From Gammaproteobacteria bacterium (GTDB lineage: Bacteria; Pseudomonadota; Gammaproteobacteria; Pseudomonadales; Azotimanducaceae): a DNA stretch of 64,000 nt. Made by a program: the position numbers and the translations under genes. Location: NCBI GenBank assembly GCA_009839505.1, contig VXPO01000086.1, positions 25,567 through 89,566 of the forward strand, in the 5' to 3' direction. The notes under the pieces are model-generated. The model was not told the origin of the DNA. It saw only the letters and a list, made by a program, of their open reading frames with translations, and did no database searches. Below are positions 1 through 10,704 of this stretch, one piece after another (within the stretch, counting starts at the first letter, position 1; each line of letters opens with the position of its first letter).

Positions 1-2
1 TG

Positions 3-1079
3 GGCATGTCCGGCGGCGTCGACTCCGCCGTCGCAGCACTCATCCTCAAGGAATGCGGATACGACGTCGCGGGCCTGTTCATGAAGAACTGGGAAGAGGA
101 CGACGGCACCGAGTACTGCACCGCGCTCGCCGACTACGCCGACGCTGCCGAGGTGTGCAAGACCCTCGGCATCGAGCTCGCCACCGCCAACTTCTCGGCG
201 GAGTACTGGGACAACGTCTTTGAAGCGTTTCTCGCCGACTACCGCAGCGGTCGCACGCCCAACCCCGATGTGCTGTGCAACCGCGAGATCAAGTTCAAGC
301 TGTTCACGGACTACGCCGCCGAACTCGGCTTCGACACCGTTGCCACCGGACACTACGCGCGTCGCAGCCTCCCGGGTGAGAGCTTTCGGCTCTTCAAGGG
401 ATGCGACGTCAACAAGGACCAGACCTACTTCCTGCAAGCCGTGCCAGCGGCACAGCTCGACGGCTGCCTGTTCCCCGTTGGCGAACTCACCAAACCAGCC
501 GTGCGCGACCGCGCCCGCGACGCAGGCTTCGCCGTGCACGACAAGAAGGACAGCACTGGAATCTGCTTCATCGGCGAGCGCCGCTTCGCCGACTTCCTCG
601 GTCGCTACGTTTCAGCATCGTCGGGACCCATTGCGGACACGGAGGGCGCGGTCATCGGCGAGCACCGGGGACTGGCTTTCTACACGTTGGGTCAACGCCA
701 GGGGATCGGCATCGGCGGCATGCGGGACCGTGACGAGCGACCTTGGTACGTCGCCGCCAAGGACATGGAAACCAACACCCTGATCGTGACCCAGGACGAG
801 AGTGACCTCGCCGCCTCCTGGCTCAATGCCTCGAATCTGAACTGGATCTCGCCCGGACCGAGCGAACGCGCGAGCGCGGGAGAAGCGCTCTCGTGCACGG
901 CCAAGACCCGCTATCGCCAGCCCGACCAGCCGTGCACGGTGACCGTCGACGGCGACCGCGCCCGCGTGGTTTTCGACCAACCCCAACGAGCCGTGACCCC
1001 GGGTCAGTACGTCGCTTTCTACGACGGCGACGAATGCCTGGGCGGTGGCCGCATCGACGCGGCGGGGAGCGGGACGTGA
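3..1079 (+). CDS. mnmA: tRNA-specific 2-thiouridylase MnmA (5' truncated by window start)
   Basis: MnmA uses ATP and a persulfide sulfur donor to form 2-thiouridine at U34 of Lys, Glu and Gln tRNAs in the cytoplasm. The visible protein opens with the PP-loop ATP-binding motif SGGVDSA, which in full-length family members lies a few residues after the start, so only a handful of codons are missing. The two family catalytic cysteines are visible in [12 protein letters not shown] and [12 protein letters not shown]. The downstream purB start codon overlaps the stop (GTGA), so mnmA and purB are almost certainly co-transcribed. Identity is very secure; only the start lies outside the window. Confidence 0.97.
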   Translation, partial: GMSGGVDSAVAALILKECGYDVAGLFMKNWEEDDGTEYCTALADYADAAEVCKTLGIELATANFSAEYWDNVFEAFLADYRSGRTPNPDVLCNREIKFKLFTDYAAELGFDTVATGHYARRSLPGESFRLFKGCDVNKDQTYFLQAVPAAQLDGCLFPVGELTKPAVRDRARDAGFAVHDKKDSTGICFIGERRFADFLGRYVSASSGPIADTEGAVIGEHRGLAFYTLGQRQGIGIGGMRDRDERPWYVAAKDMETNTLIVTQDESDLAASWLNASNLNWISPGPSERASAGEALSCTAKTRYRQPDQPCTVTVDGDRARVVFDQPQRAVTPGQYVAFYDGDECLGGGRIDAAGSGT

Positions 1080-2467
1080 CCGGCGATCAGCATATCGGGC
1101 TGTCCGCGGTCTCCCCGCTCGATGGGCGGTACGCCAAGCGTACGCGTGATCTGTCTGCGATCGTCAGCGAGTTCGCGCTGCATCGCTACCGCGTACGCGT
1201 GGAGGTGGAGTGGTTCCTGCACCTGGCAGGCCTCCCCGAGATCTCGGAACTGTCCGTCGACCCCGAGAGCGAGTCGCGTTTCAAGAGGATCTGGCAGGAC
1301 TTCAACCACGCCGACGCCGAAGCCGTGCGCGACCTGGAGGCCAAGACGAACCACGACGTCAAGGCCGTCGAGTACTTCGTCAAGGATGCGATTGTGCGCA
1401 CTGACAAGACCCTCGTCGACAGCATCGAGTTCGTGCATTTCGCCTGCACGTCTGAGGACATCAACAACGTCGCCTATGCACTGATGATGCAGGAAGCCCG
1501 GGATACTGTGCTTGTGCCGACGATGGACCGGTTGATCCAAGCGCTACGGGACTTCGCAGCGCCGTTGGCCAACGTGCCCATGCTCGCGCGCACCCACGGC
1601 CAGGCTGCGTCGCCCACCACCGTCGGCAAGGAACTGGCCAACGTCGTCGTGCGTCTCGGCCGTCAACGCGAGCAGTTCCGCACGAGCGACATCCTCGCCA
1701 AGATGAACGGCGCCGTGGGCAACTACAACGCTCACGTTGTGGCCTATCCGCAGGTCGACTGGCCGGCCCGCAACCGGGAGTTCATCGCCCGCCTAGGACT
1801 CGACTTCAACGAACACACCACGCAGATCGAGCCCCACGACTACCTGGCGGAGCTTTTCCACAGCCTCATCCGCTTCAACCAAGTCGTCCTTGACTTGGAT
1901 CGGGACGCTTGGGGCTACATCGCTCTCGGCTATTTCAGGCAGCGGCCCGTGCCGGGCGAGACCGGCAGTTCGACCATGCCCCACAAGGTCAATCCCATCG
2001 ACTTCGAGAACTCCGAGGGCAACGTCGGCCTCGCCAACGCCCTGCTCGGACACCTTGCGGAGAAACTCCCGGTGTCGCGTTGGCAGCGCGACCTTTCCGA
2101 CTCCACCGCGCTACGTAGCGCCGGCACAGCCTTCGGTCACTGTATCGTCGCTTGGGACAGTGCATGCCGGGGCATCGCCAAGCTCGATGTGGACCGCGCG
2201 CGACTCGCCGACGATCTGGACGGTGCCTGGGAAGTGCTTGCCGAGGCCGTGCAGACCGTGTTGCGGGCTTCCGGGGCACACGAGCCCTACGAACGCCTCA
2301 AGGATCTGACGCGGGGCCGGCAACTCGACCGGGACGTGTATCGGGCGATGCTCGATGAACTCGATCTGCCCGCCACCCTGCGCGACCGGCTCGCAACACT
2401 TACGCCGGCGGAATACACGGGATTGGCGGCCCGTCTAGCCCGCTGGGCACTCGAGCGCGTTGGATGA
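1076..2467 (+). CDS. purB: Adenylosuccinate lyase PurB
   Basis: PurB cleaves SAICAR and adenylosuccinate, releasing fumarate, in purine synthesis. The fumarate-lyase signature [15 protein letters not shown] is intact, as is the [12 protein letters not shown] segment with an active-site histidine. A reading frame extends upstream to 893, but the translation there is unrelated arginine-rich sequence inside mnmA. A GTG at 1076 overlaps the mnmA stop and gives a 463-residue protein, close to the ~456 residues of the E. coli enzyme, with the expected opening [11 protein letters not shown]. The last bases overlap the next gene by ATGA. This mnmA-purB adjacency is common in gammaproteobacteria. Confidence 0.97.
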   Translation: MTGDQHIGLSAVSPLDGRYAKRTRDLSAIVSEFALHRYRVRVEVEWFLHLAGLPEISELSVDPESESRFKRIWQDFNHADAEAVRDLEAKTNHDVKAVEYFVKDAIVRTDKTLVDSIEFVHFACTSEDINNVAYALMMQEARDTVLVPTMDRLIQALRDFAAPLANVPMLARTHGQAASPTTVGKELANVVVRLGRQREQFRTSDILAKMNGAVGNYNAHVVAYPQVDWPARNREFIARLGLDFNEHTTQIEPHDYLAELFHSLIRFNQVVLDLDRDAWGYIALGYFRQRPVPGETGSSTMPHKVNPIDFENSEGNVGLANALLGHLAEKLPVSRWQRDLSDSTALRSAGTAFGHCIVAWDSACRGIAKLDVDRARLADDLDGAWEVLAEAVQTVLRASGAHEPYERLKDLTRGRQLDRDVYRAMLDELDLPATLRDRLATLTPAEYTGLAARLARWALERVG

Positions 2468-2883
2468 CGAACTACCAGGCCTCAGAGGTGCCTTGGGAAA
2501 GCCACCGCGACGCCCTTTCCCATATCCGTCGAACGGTCTTCGTCGAGGAACAGGAGATCGATCCCGACGAAGAATGGGATGGCGAAGATCCCCACTGCCG
2601 CCACTTTCTGGCCATCGACGAAGGCGGCTGTCCCATCGGTACCGCCAGGCTGATGCCGTCAGGTCAGATCGGGCGCATGGCAGTACTTGAGTCATGGCGG
2701 GGGCGGGGCGTCGGCGCCCAGCTCCTAGCACTTGCCGTGGGTGCCGCCCGGGACAAGGGCCTGGCGGTCTTCCTGCACGCCCAGGCAGATGCCATCGGGT
2801 TCTACGAGCGTGCGGGGTTTCAACTTCACGGCGAGCCGTTTGCGGAAGCGGGCATCGAGCACAGGATGATGACTCTGCCCTGA
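2464..2883 (+). CDS. GNAT-family N-acetyltransferase (ElaA/YjcF-like)
   Basis: A 139-residue single-domain GNAT protein. The opening RRTVFVEEQEIDPDEEWDG matches the start of the ElaA/YjcF subgroup, and the acetyl-CoA pyrophosphate loop is present as ESWRGRGVGAQLL, followed by the typical FYERAGF segment. The ATG lies inside the purB stop codon (4-bp overlap), so it is the third gene of an mnmA-purB operon. The substrate cannot be read from the sequence. It could acetylate a small amine or a protein N-terminus; the family call is firm and the physiological role is unknown. Confidence 0.88.
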   Translation: MTNYQASEVPWESHRDALSHIRRTVFVEEQEIDPDEEWDGEDPHCRHFLAIDEGGCPIGTARLMPSGQIGRMAVLESWRGRGVGAQLLALAVGAARDKGLAVFLHAQADAIGFYERAGFQLHGEPFAEAGIEHRMMTLP

Positions 2884-2989
2884 CTTCCGGCTCCCCCACC
2901 GCCCGCGCCGAGACGTTCACGGACATCATCCGGGCCTATGCCGCAACGCACCGCCCAACTGCACACGACGTAGCCTCACGGCACGAATC

Positions 2990-3244
2990 TCACGCCTCGT
3001 CACCAGACACCGGCGGGACGTCCGGCGCGTCGTGGAGATAACGCTGCAAATCGCCCGGCTTCGCATTCGCGCCACGCCGGGCGAAGAGTCGCTCCGCAGT
3101 CTCCACCGCGCCGATCTTCTGCGCGACGGCGGCAGTGATCCACTGATTCAACGAGACACCGTCGTCGCGAGCAAGACGTGCTGCCTGCTCCTTCAACGAG
3201 GCGGGCAGGTTGAGTGGGTACTTGTACCGTACAGTGTCGGTCAC
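2990..3244 (-). CDS. Ribbon-helix-helix antitoxin of a PIN toxin-antitoxin pair
   Basis: An 84-residue protein whose first ~45 residues read as a ribbon-helix-helix fold (YPLNLPASLKEQAARLARDDGVSLNQWITAAV), as in HicB-like or Arc-type antitoxins; the C-terminal half would be the toxin-binding tail. The GTG start overlaps the stop of the upstream PIN gene by 4 bp, so both come from one message with the toxin first, the reverse of the most common order. By family precedent it should neutralise the PIN ribonuclease and autorepress the pair. Confidence 0.75.
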   Translation of the reverse strand: MTDTVRYKYPLNLPASLKEQAARLARDDGVSLNQWITAAVAQKIGAVETAERLFARRGANAKPGDLQRYLHDAPDVPPVSGDEA

Positions 3245-3660
3245 CTTTCTAGTCTCCGTAAGACCTCGCCTGGAGAGGCGACATCGATTCCCAAAGTCCG
3301 TGCTGGTCCGAAGTCTCTGAGATTGTGCGTCACAATGACTTCGGCCCTTCCGTTGTTGGCCACTTCAAGAACCATCTCGTCGTCAGGGTCGCGCAGTGTT
3401 GGTCGCGTGCTGAAATAGATGTCGACCGGCTCCGCGAGGCTCGCCAACGCATCCATGATCGCTGCCACGTCAGGGAGTGTGTGGCCAGTCGCAGCCCGAA
3501 CTTCACTCCGTGTAAGCACCGCCTCGTACTCCAAGAACAAGGCCGTTGAACACAATATGGTGGGGTTGCCGACCGCCACATGTCGCAGTAGTTCATTGCT
3601 CGCGCCATTGATGCTTCGAAATGCCGCCACAACGACATTCGTATCGAGCACCACCCGCAT
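3241..3660 (-). CDS. PIN-domain toxin (COG1569-like ribonuclease)
   Basis: A 139-residue PIN protein. The nuclease acidic residues are visible in MRVVLDTNVVVAAF, in the mid-domain LEYEAVL, in DPDDEMVLEVANNG and in THNLRDF, the layout of 'putative toxin-antitoxin toxin component, PIN family' proteins. A frame extends upstream to 4044 but runs antisense through the isocitrate lyase gene, so the ATG at 3660 is taken. It overlaps the antitoxin gene by GTGA and is divergent from aceA. The likely role is a growth-arresting ribonuclease; its RNA target cannot be inferred. Confidence 0.82.
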   Translation of the reverse strand: MRVVLDTNVVVAAFRSINGASNELLRHVAVGNPTILCSTALFLEYEAVLTRSEVRAATGHTLPDVAAIMDALASLAEPVDIYFSTRPTLRDPDDEMVLEVANNGRAEVIVTHNLRDFGPARTLGIDVASPGEVLRRLER

Positions 3661-3876
3661 GGCCAGACTATCAATGACATCTCCCGAGATGTCAATCTGG
3701 ATTGTGCCCAAGGTGAGCGCCAACGGAGCTTCATGTCGCAGGGACAGTCCTTCGTATTCGGCCGGCCCCAAAACGACTGAACACTTCCAATCGTCGACCG
3801 CGCCGCTACAATGTCGGGCTTTTCGTGCCCCCGGAAAGTGGGCACGTCCACCCAAGAGCACCTGGAGGAACTCAAG

Positions 3877-5184
3877 ATGGCACTGCACTTCGTGCCGAGG
3901 AAGCCGCGCCCGGAACAAATCGCGGAACTCGACGAGGAATGGAATACGAACCCGCGGTGGAAGGATGTCAAGCGCGGCTACACGGCGGAAGACGTCGTCA
4001 ACCTGCGCGGCACCATCCCGCATCGGAGCATGCTCGCTGCGCACGGCGCCGACAAGCTCTGGGAGATCCTGCAGGGCGAAGACTTTGTGAACTGCCTCGG
4101 CGCGGTGACGGGCGGCCAGGCAGTGCAGCAGGTCAAGGCCGGCATCAAGGCCATCTACTTGTCCGGCTGGCAGGTGGCGGCGGACAACAACACCTCCGAG
4201 ACGATGTACCCGGACCAGTCGCTTTACGCCGTCAACTCGGTACCGAGCGTCGTCAACCGCATCAACAACGCCTTTCGCCGGGCGGACGAGATTCAGTGGG
4301 CGAGCGGCGTCGACGACGGTATCGACTACTACGCCCCCATCGTCGCCGATGCCGAGGCCGGCTTCGGCGGTGTCCTAAACGCCTTCGAGTTGATGAAGGC
4401 GATGATCGCCGCCGGCGCCGCCGGCGTGCACTTCGAGGATCAGCTCGCCTCGGTGAAGAAGTGCGGTCACATGGGCGGCAAGGTCCTCGTGCCGACCATC
4501 GAAGCTGTACAGAAGCTGATCGCCGCCCGGCTCGCGGCCGACGTCTGTGACGTGCCCACGTTGCTCATGGCCCGCACCGACGCCAACGCCGCCGAGATGG
4601 TGACCAGCGACATCGACGAGTGGGATCAGCCTTTCCTAACGGGAGAGCGCACACCCGAGGGCTTCTACAAGACGCGCTGCGGCCTCGAACAGGCCGTGTC
4701 GCGTGGCTTGGCGTACGCCCCCTACGCCGATCTCATATGGTGCGAGACGGCGGTACCCGACCTTGATGAGGCCAGGACGTTCGCCGAGGCCATCCATCGC
4801 GTGCACCCGGATCAGATGCTGGCGTACAACTGCTCGCCGTCGTTCAACTGGCGCGCGAACCTGGACGACGCCACGATCGCCAAGTTCCAGCGCGAACTGG
4901 CCGCCATGGGCTACAAGTTCCAGTTCATCACCCTGGCGGGCATCCACAGCATGTGGTTCAACATGTACGACCTGAGTCGTGACTATGTCGACCGGCAAAT
5001 GTCGGCGTATGTGGACCTGCAGGAGAAGGAGTTCGCCGCCACGAATGCAGGCTATTCCTTCGTGAGCCACCAGCAGGAGGTAGGCACCGGCTACTTCGAC
5101 CAGGTCGCCGAAGTCATCCAGGGTGGCCAATCGTCGGTGACCGCGCTGACGGGTTCGACGGAAGAGGCCCAGTTCGCGAGTTGA
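3877..5184 (+). CDS. aceA: Isocitrate lyase AceA
   Basis: Isocitrate lyase splits isocitrate into glyoxylate and succinate in the glyoxylate shunt, allowing growth on acetate, fatty acids or other C2 sources. The catalytic motif KKCGHMGGK is intact, with the cysteine at residue 196. The chosen ATG has a good ribosome site (GGAGGA, about 7 nt upstream) and gives 435 residues, matching the ~434 of E. coli AceA. The open frame reaches back to 3811, but those residues lack family similarity. The gene is convergent with the prp operon, whose PrpB (methylisocitrate lyase) belongs to the same superfamily. No malate synthase is in the window. Confidence 0.97.
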   Translation: MALHFVPRKPRPEQIAELDEEWNTNPRWKDVKRGYTAEDVVNLRGTIPHRSMLAAHGADKLWEILQGEDFVNCLGAVTGGQAVQQVKAGIKAIYLSGWQVAADNNTSETMYPDQSLYAVNSVPSVVNRINNAFRRADEIQWASGVDDGIDYYAPIVADAEAGFGGVLNAFELMKAMIAAGAAGVHFEDQLASVKKCGHMGGKVLVPTIEAVQKLIAARLAADVCDVPTLLMARTDANAAEMVTSDIDEWDQPFLTGERTPEGFYKTRCGLEQAVSRGLAYAPYADLIWCETAVPDLDEARTFAEAIHRVHPDQMLAYNCSPSFNWRANLDDATIAKFQRELAAMGYKFQFITLAGIHSMWFNMYDLSRDYVDRQMSAYVDLQEKEFAATNAGYSFVSHQQEVGTGYFDQVAEVIQGGQSSVTALTGSTEEAQFAS

Positions 5185-5191
5185 TCTCGGA

Positions 5192-5285
5192 GGGCGACCC
5201 TTGTGGTCGCCCTTGTCGGTCAACAGACCGTCCCTCTCCGGAAGTGGGCGACCGCGCGCCCTGTCGGGCGCGGTGTGGTCGCCCC
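5192..5285. repeat. Two GGGCGACC-type inverted repeats between convergent aceA and prpD
   Basis: Two hairpins occupy the spacer. The first (5192-5212) has a GGGCGACC arm and a GGTCGCCC arm around a short loop. The second (5247-5285) has the same outer arms enclosing an inner CGCGCCC/GGGCGCG stem, then CCCTA. The same element recurs near 28.24, 30.03 and 44.27-44.32 kb, so it is an interspersed REP-like family. Here it may also serve as a bidirectional terminator, although there is no T-tract. Confidence 0.8.
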
Positions 5286-5290
5286 TATGC

Positions 5291-6733
5291 TCAGATCACC
5301 AGCAGGTCGATGAACTCGTTGACCGGGGTTGCCGCCAAGGCATCCGCGTCTAGGCACAGATCCCGGATGGCCTCGGCATGCGACCGTGGAAAGCGCGTCG
5401 CCAGGTTGCTTTCGAACTTCGCGACGAGGAGGGGCATGCCCTCGTCCCGCCTGCTTCGATGGCCGATGGGATACTCCACGGCGACAGGCTCGGTGCTTGA
5501 CCCGTCGCGGAAGAAGACCTGCACGGCGTTGGCGATGCTGCGCTTGTCGGGTTCGTGGTATTCCCGGCTGTAGCGCGCGTCCTCCTCCACCACCATCACC
5601 TCCCGCAGCCGGTCGATTCGGGGATCAGCGGCAGCGGCATCCTCGTAGTCATCCGCGACGAGGTCTCCCTTCAGGAGGCCGACGGCGACCATGTACTGCA
5701 GACAGTGGTCACGATCAGCGGGATTGTCCAGACGGCCGGTCTTGCTGATGATGCGGATCGCCGACTCGTGGGTTGTGAGGACGATTCGCTCGATATCGTC
5801 CAGTCGGCCAGCGACCTCCGGATGCAGCGTGACTGCCGCCTCCACCGCGGTCTGGGCGTGGAACTCCGCGGGGAAAGAAATCTTGAACAGGACGTTCTCC
5901 ATGACGTAGCTGCCGTAGTCCCGCTGGAAGTCGAACTTGCCGCCCCGGAAGGCGACGTCGTAGAACCCCCAGGTCGGCGCCGTCAGCGCGCCCGGGTAGC
6001 CGATCTCTCCCTTCAGAACCAGCAACGCGAGACGCACCGCGCGGCTGCTAGCATCGCCCGCAGCCCAGGACTTGCGCGGACCCGCGTTCGGGGCATGGCG
6101 ATAGGTACGCAAGGCCGAGCCGTCGATGAAGGCGTGGGACAACGCATCCACCACCTGGGAATGGCTACCGCCTAGGAGGCGCGTCACCACCGCCGTGGAG
6201 GCGACACGCACGAGCAGCACATGGTCGAGACCTACGCGGTTGAAGCTGTTCTCCAAAGCCAGGCAGCCCTGAATCTCGTGGGCCTTGATCATCGCGGTCA
6301 AGACATCACGCATCATCAGGGGCCGTCTTCCCTCGGCCACGGCCCGGCGGCTCACCCAATCGGCCGCCGCGAGGATGCCCCCCAGATTGTCCGAGGGATG
6401 GCCCCACTCGGCGGCAAGCCAGGTGTCGTTGAAGTCGAGCCAGCGGATCGCGCAGCCGATGTCCCACGCCGCCTTCACGGGATCGAGTTCGAACTGCGTA
6501 CCCGGCACCCGGGCACCGTTCGGAACCACCGTTCCAGGCACCACGGGGCCGAGATGCTTGGCGCATTCAGGAAACCTGAGCGCCAGGAAACCGCATCCCA
6601 AGGTGTCCATCAAGCAGTGGCGGGCCGTGTCGTAGGCCTCGTCGCTGTCGATCTCGTAGCCGGTGACGTAGTCGGCGATGGCGACCAGTTCGGGATCCGG
6701 GTCGGGGCGGATGTTTGTCTCGACGTTGCTCAC
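5291..6733 (-). CDS. prpD: 2-methylcitrate dehydratase PrpD
   Basis: A 480-residue MmgE/PrpD-family protein, which dehydrates 2-methylcitrate to 2-methyl-cis-aconitate in propionate breakdown. The family signatures RWLDFNDTW and [17 protein letters not shown] appear near residue 100, and the protein is close to the ~483 residues of E. coli PrpD. The start is a GTG only 3 nt after the prpC stop, so it is the last gene of a tight thrH-prpB-prpC-prpD operon. AcnD and PrpF, which replace PrpD in some proteobacteria, are absent, consistent with the direct PrpD route. Confidence 0.95.
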   Translation of the reverse strand: MSNVETNIRPDPDPELVAIADYVTGYEIDSDEAYDTARHCLMDTLGCGFLALRFPECAKHLGPVVPGTVVPNGARVPGTQFELDPVKAAWDIGCAIRWLDFNDTWLAAEWGHPSDNLGGILAAADWVSRRAVAEGRRPLMMRDVLTAMIKAHEIQGCLALENSFNRVGLDHVLLVRVASTAVVTRLLGGSHSQVVDALSHAFIDGSALRTYRHAPNAGPRKSWAAGDASSRAVRLALLVLKGEIGYPGALTAPTWGFYDVAFRGGKFDFQRDYGSYVMENVLFKISFPAEFHAQTAVEAAVTLHPEVAGRLDDIERIVLTTHESAIRIISKTGRLDNPADRDHCLQYMVAVGLLKGDLVADDYEDAAAADPRIDRLREVMVVEEDARYSREYHEPDKRSIANAVQVFFRDGSSTEPVAVEYPIGHRSRRDEGMPLLVAKFESNLATRFPRSHAEAIRDLCLDADALAATPVNEFIDLLVI

Positions 6734-6736
6734 GGA

Positions 6737-7861
6737 TCAACGGTCGGCCAAGGCCGGGAAATCTCTCGGTTCGGAGCCGATGTAGTCGGCGCTCGGACGA
6801 ATGATGCGGTTGTTGCTGCGCTGCTCCATGATGTGGGCCGTCCATCCCGAGACCCGCGCGCACACGAATATCGGCGTGAACAGCTTGGTGGGAATGCCCA
6901 TGGAGCGATACGCGGATGCATGGAAGAAGTCCGCGTTCGCGAACAGCCGCTTTTCGTCCCACATCAGCTTCTCGATGGCGCAGGAGACCGCATAGACGTC
7001 CGCGTCGCCCACTTCCCCGGCGAGGCGCTCGGCCCAGCCCTTGATGATCGTGTTTCGGGGATCGGATTCCCGATAGATGGCGTGGCCGAATCCCATGACA
7101 ACTTCCTTGCGCGCCAGCATTTCGCGCACCGATTCCACGGCCGCGGTCGGCGAGTCGAAGCGATCGATCAACTCCATCGCCGCCTCGTTGGCTCCGCCAT
7201 GCAGCGGACCGCGCAGCGAACCGATGGCGCCGGTGACGCACGAGTGGATGTCCGACAGCGTCGAAGCGCACACCCGCGCGGTGAACGTGGAAGCGTTGAA
7301 CTCGTGCTCAGCGTAGAGAATCAGCGACACATCCAGAACGCGCCGAAACAGGTCGCTTGGAGACTCGGCCTTGAGTGTTGCCAGGAAGTGTCCAGCCACC
7401 GAGTCCTCGTCGGTCTCCACGTCGACGCGCTCACCGTCGTGGCTGTAGCGATACCAGTAGTTGATGATCGACGGCAGCGCGCCGATAAGACGGTCGGCGG
7501 CGGCGTGTTGATTCGCGAAATCGCCCTCGGGTTCGAGATTCCCAAGCGTGGAACATCCCGTGCGCATGACGTCCATCGGGTGCGCGGAGGCGGGAATACG
7601 CTCCAGGACTTCCTTGAGCGGCGTCGGCAGACCGCGTAGACCCTTGAGCTTCTTCCGATAGGCCGTGAGTTGGGTGTCATTCGGCAGTTCGCCGTAGAGC
7701 AGCAGGTACGCCACTTCCTCGAACGTGGCGGCCTCGGCCAGATCGTCGATCCCATAGCCCCGGTACGTGAGCCCAGTGCCCGTCCTCCCCACCGTGCACA
7801 GGGCGGTCTCGCCGGCGCTCTGACCCCGCAGGCCCGCCCCGCCGAGCTTGTCGTCAGCCAT
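6737..7861 (-). CDS. prpC: 2-methylcitrate synthase PrpC
   Basis: A citrate-synthase-fold enzyme that condenses propionyl-CoA with oxaloacetate. The catalytic histidines are visible in [12 protein letters not shown] and [15 protein letters not shown], and the conserved [12 protein letters not shown] segment is present. The ATG at 7861 ([11 protein letters not shown]) overlaps the end of prpB by 8 bp and yields 374 residues, the usual PrpC size; the frame upstream of it is antisense-like sequence within prpB. Operon context with prpB and prpD distinguishes it from the TCA-cycle citrate synthase. Confidence 0.95.
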   Translation of the reverse strand: MADDKLGGAGLRGQSAGETALCTVGRTGTGLTYRGYGIDDLAEAATFEEVAYLLLYGELPNDTQLTAYRKKLKGLRGLPTPLKEVLERIPASAHPMDVMRTGCSTLGNLEPEGDFANQHAAADRLIGALPSIINYWYRYSHDGERVDVETDEDSVAGHFLATLKAESPSDLFRRVLDVSLILYAEHEFNASTFTARVCASTLSDIHSCVTGAIGSLRGPLHGGANEAAMELIDRFDSPTAAVESVREMLARKEVVMGFGHAIYRESDPRNTIIKGWAERLAGEVGDADVYAVSCAIEKLMWDEKRLFANADFFHASAYRSMGIPTKLFTPIFVCARVSGWTAHIMEQRSNNRIIRPSADYIGSEPRDFPALADR

Positions 7862-8771
7862 TGGATCCCCCCTGGTCGGTTCCACTGTCCAAGCGCGCAT
7901 CCGGGTCCGCGAACAGCTCGTCCAGCTTCGTCTCGTAGTCGTGGTAGCCGAGGAAGTCGTACAACTCGTCCCGGGTCTGCATCGTGTCGACCACGCTGCG
8001 TTGGGTCCCTTCGTCGCGAATCGTGCGGTAGACATTGACCGCTGCCAGGCTCATGGCGCGGAACGCCGACAGCGGATAGAGGGCCATCCTAACACCGACG
8101 TCGCGGAGTTCCGTCGTGGTGTACAGCGGCGTCTGGCCGAACTCGGTCAGGTTGGCTAGCACCGGTATACCGACGGCCCGGGTGATGCGGGCGTACATTC
8201 CGATCTCGGTCATGGCTTCCGCGAAGATGGCGTCCGCACCCGCCTCCTCGAAGCGGACCGCGCGCTCGACGACGGCGTCAAGCCCCTCCACCGCAAGCGC
8301 GTCGGTGCGCGCCATGACGACGAAGTCGGGGTCGGTCCTGGCATCCGCCGCGGCCTTCAGGCGGTCGCACATTTCCGCCGTGGACACGATCGCCTTGTTG
8401 GGCCGGTGGCCGCAACGCTTGGACGCCACCTGGTCCTCCATGTGGACGGCCGCAGCGCCGTTGCGGACCATCTCGCGGATGGTTCGGGCGATATTGAACG
8501 CACCGCCCCATCCCGTGTCGATGTCCACCAGCAACGGCGTGTCGACTGCGGCGGTGATCCGGCGCACATCCTCGAGCACGTCGTTCAACGAGGTCATACC
8601 GAGATCCGGCAGCCCGTACGACGCGTTGGCTACCCCTGCCCCGCTCAGATAGATGGCCCGGTAGCCGACCTGCCGCGCCATCAATGCGGCGTATGCGTTG
8701 ACCGTGCCGACGATCTGCAGTGGATCCTCATCCGCAAGCGCTTGGCGGAACCGTGCGCCGGGTGTCGTCAT
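7854..8771 (-). CDS. prpB: 2-methylisocitrate lyase PrpB
   Basis: PrpB cleaves 2-methylisocitrate to pyruvate and succinate, the last step of the methylcitrate cycle. At 305 residues it matches the family, and the catalytic-loop motif [13 protein letters not shown] is identical in form to the E. coli enzyme; the metal-binding DIDTGWG segment is also present. It starts inside the thrH stop (ATGA overlap) and overlaps prpC at its end, so translation of the operon is probably coupled throughout. Confidence 0.96.
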   Translation of the reverse strand: MTTPGARFRQALADEDPLQIVGTVNAYAALMARQVGYRAIYLSGAGVANASYGLPDLGMTSLNDVLEDVRRITAAVDTPLLVDIDTGWGGAFNIARTIREMVRNGAAAVHMEDQVASKRCGHRPNKAIVSTAEMCDRLKAAADARTDPDFVVMARTDALAVEGLDAVVERAVRFEEAGADAIFAEAMTEIGMYARITRAVGIPVLANLTEFGQTPLYTTTELRDVGVRMALYPLSAFRAMSLAAVNVYRTIRDEGTQRSVVDTMQTRDELYDFLGYHDYETKLDELFADPDARLDSGTDQGGSNG

Positions 8772-9403
8772 GCCGTCGCCTCCAATGGTTCCAAGGCCGC
8801 GGTGAGTTCGTCGTAGCCGTTGACTGCCTCGAATGCCGGATACTGCTCGCGCACGCCCGACGGCGCGTCGAAGAAAATCCCCACGTCGGATTCCTCGAGC
8901 ATGGTGACGTCGTTAAACGAATCTCCCACACCAATCACGCGGTAGTTCATGGCGTGAAAAGCACGCACCGCCTGGCGCTTGGGATCCTCCTGGCGAAGCC
9001 GGTAGCCGACGATCCGGTCGTCTTCGACGTTAAGACGGTGGCATAGCAGCAGCGGATGGCCGAGTTTCGCCATCAAAGGCATTCCGAACTCGTAGAACGT
9101 GTCCGACAGTATCGCAACCTGGAACCGCCGCCGTGCCCAGGCCACGAAATCCACCGCCCCGGGAAGCGGGTCCAACTCGCCGATCACTTCCTGGATGGTC
9201 GTCAGGCGGAGGCCGTGCTCGGCCATGACCGCCAACCGCATCCGCATCAACTCGTCGTAGACCGGAATGTCGCGCGTTGTCTTGTTGAGCGCCTCGATCC
9301 CCGTGCGCCGGGCGACCGCCCGCCAGACCTCCGGCACCAGCACACCCTCGAGATCAAGACAGAGAACGTTCAATGCGGGACCCCGGAAACAAAAGAGGGG
9401 CAT
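8768..9403 (-). CDS. thrH: ThrH-type phosphoserine phosphatase / homoserine phosphotransferase
   Basis: A HAD-superfamily protein of about 200 residues that closely follows Pseudomonas ThrH: motif [10 protein letters not shown] (second Asp replaced by Glu, as is typical for ThrH), motif [10 protein letters not shown], the KRQ segment of motif III and motif [12 protein letters not shown]. ThrH hydrolyses phosphoserine and can transfer its phosphate to homoserine. The ATG at 9403 gives a 211-residue form with ten extra residues; a TTG at 9373 gives the family-typical beginning [11 protein letters not shown]. It is the first gene of the prp operon, an unusual partner for propionate genes. Confidence 0.9.
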   Translation of the reverse strand: MPLFCFRGPALNVLCLDLEGVLVPEVWRAVARRTGIEALNKTTRDIPVYDELMRMRLAVMAEHGLRLTTIQEVIGELDPLPGAVDFVAWARRRFQVAILSDTFYEFGMPLMAKLGHPLLLCHRLNVEDDRIVGYRLRQEDPKRQAVRAFHAMNYRVIGVGDSFNDVTMLEESDVGIFFDAPSGVREQYPAFEAVNGYDELTAALEPLEATA

Positions 9404-9554
9404 TCTACAGGGTTTGCCAACACTCGCCGGAGCCAGCGGCAGGTCACGGACCCGTCATTCCGGGAGCATTAGGTTATTGCCAGACGGTATTTCTTGACGG
9501 TTGGCGCTTCTTGCTAAGCTCCCGGCGCTCAGCACCCAAGGGACCAGCAGCCCG

Positions 9555-10331
9555 ATGGCTGAACCGATGGCAAGCGATGAATCCGCGACCGGTTCGGATA
9601 CCCGGAACGGCGCCGACTGGAGTCTGGCGGAACGTCAGGCGCTCGTCGTGCTAGAGGACGCGTTCCGCGAGTACCAGCACATTGCCGTTTCGTTCAGCGG
9701 CGCCGAAGACGTGGCACTAGTCGACCTCGCCGTCAGGGTGCGTGGCACGGGCGTGCCGGTGTTCAGCCTGGACACGGGACGGCTCCACCCGGAGACCCAC
9801 CGGTTCCTGGAGACGGTCCGCGAGCACTACGGGATCACCATCGAGACCCTGTCGCCCGACCCGGACGAGGTCAACCGACTCGTGCGCGACAAGGGCTCGT
9901 TCAGTTTCTACCGGGACGGTCACGGCGAGTGCTGCGCGATTCGGAAGATTGAGCCATTGACCCGAAAGCTCGGCACCCTCGACGCCTGGATCACCGGTCA
10001 ACGGGCCGACCAGAGCGTCACCCGGGAAGGACTGCCCGTCGCGCAGGACGACCTTGCGTTCTCCACGGCTGAGCACCCGGTCCGAAAGTTCAATCCGTTG
10101 GCGGACTGGACCGGCGCCGATGTCTGGGACTACATCCGGCGACGCGAGGTGCCCTACAACACGCTCCACGACCAAGGCTTCCGGTCCATCGGCTGCGAAC
10201 CGTGCACGCGGCCCGTGGGACCGCACCAGCACGAGCGCGAGGGGCGCTGGTGGTGGGAGGACAGCGCAGACAAGGAGTGCGGTCTGCACGCGCAGAACGT
10301 CACCGAACCTATCCGCATCATCGGTCGCTAG
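9555..10331 (+). CDS. cysH: Adenylyl-sulfate (APS) reductase, iron-sulfur type CysH
   Basis: CysH reduces activated sulfate to sulfite. The adenylyl-binding [10 protein letters not shown] loop is present, and four cysteines in [12 protein letters not shown] and GCEPCTRPV match the 4Fe-4S site that separates APS reductases from the iron-free PAPS enzymes. The catalytic cysteine is in the C-terminal ECGLHAQN. Start ATG 9555 (258 residues) is preferred over the frame opening at 9501, which begins with TTG inside the probable promoter region. It lies beside a CxxC protein and close to cysB. Confidence 0.94.
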   Translation: MAEPMASDESATGSDTRNGADWSLAERQALVVLEDAFREYQHIAVSFSGAEDVALVDLAVRVRGTGVPVFSLDTGRLHPETHRFLETVREHYGITIETLSPDPDEVNRLVRDKGSFSFYRDGHGECCAIRKIEPLTRKLGTLDAWITGQRADQSVTREGLPVAQDDLAFSTAEHPVRKFNPLADWTGADVWDYIRRREVPYNTLHDQGFRSIGCEPCTRPVGPHQHEREGRWWWEDSADKECGLHAQNVTEPIRIIGR

Positions 10332-10370
10332 GTCGCGCCTTCCGGCGACGGCCGGCAGTGCAGGAGCTTC

Positions 10371-10703
10371 ATGCACATCACCTTCGTCAAGAAGATCCTG
10401 GCCGACGGCGAGCCCTGCGCCAAGTGCGCGGACGTGGAACGACGCCTCCACCGCTCCGGCCAGATGACACGGATTGATCGCGTGATCATCGCCGACGAGC
10501 GCGACCCCGCGTCCGAGGGGATGCGTCTGGCCGATCTTCACGGGGTCGACACGGCACCGTTCTTCATCGTCGAACGCGACTCCGGAACCGTGATCTACAC
10601 GGTGTACCTCAAGTTTGCGCGAGACGTCTTTGCTTCCGATTCCCGGCCGGTCGACGAAGCCCGCGAGGCGCTTAGGGCGAATCCGGACCTAGGGTTGATC
10701 TGA
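10371..10703 (+). CDS. Small thioredoxin-fold-like CxxC protein next to cysH
   Basis: A 110-residue protein with a single CAKC motif at residues 16-19 shortly after a beta-strand (ITFVKKIL), a proline before a short strand (TAPFFIVE, resembling the thioredoxin cis-Pro region) and a further strand-helix end. This is the layout of a glutaredoxin/thioredoxin-like protein. It sits 40 nt after cysH on the same strand, so a role in reducing APS reductase or handling sulfite is a reasonable inference. I recognise the fold pattern but not a named family. Confidence 0.7.
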   Translation: MHITFVKKILADGEPCAKCADVERRLHRSGQMTRIDRVIIADERDPASEGMRLADLHGVDTAPFFIVERDSGTVIYTVYLKFARDVFASDSRPVDEAREALRANPDLGLI

Positions 10704-10704
10704 T

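Noticed and set aside
6221..7639. A 472-codon plus-strand frame opposite prpC/prpD
   Set aside because: Antisense shadow of well-identified overlapping operon genes; no recognisable domain.
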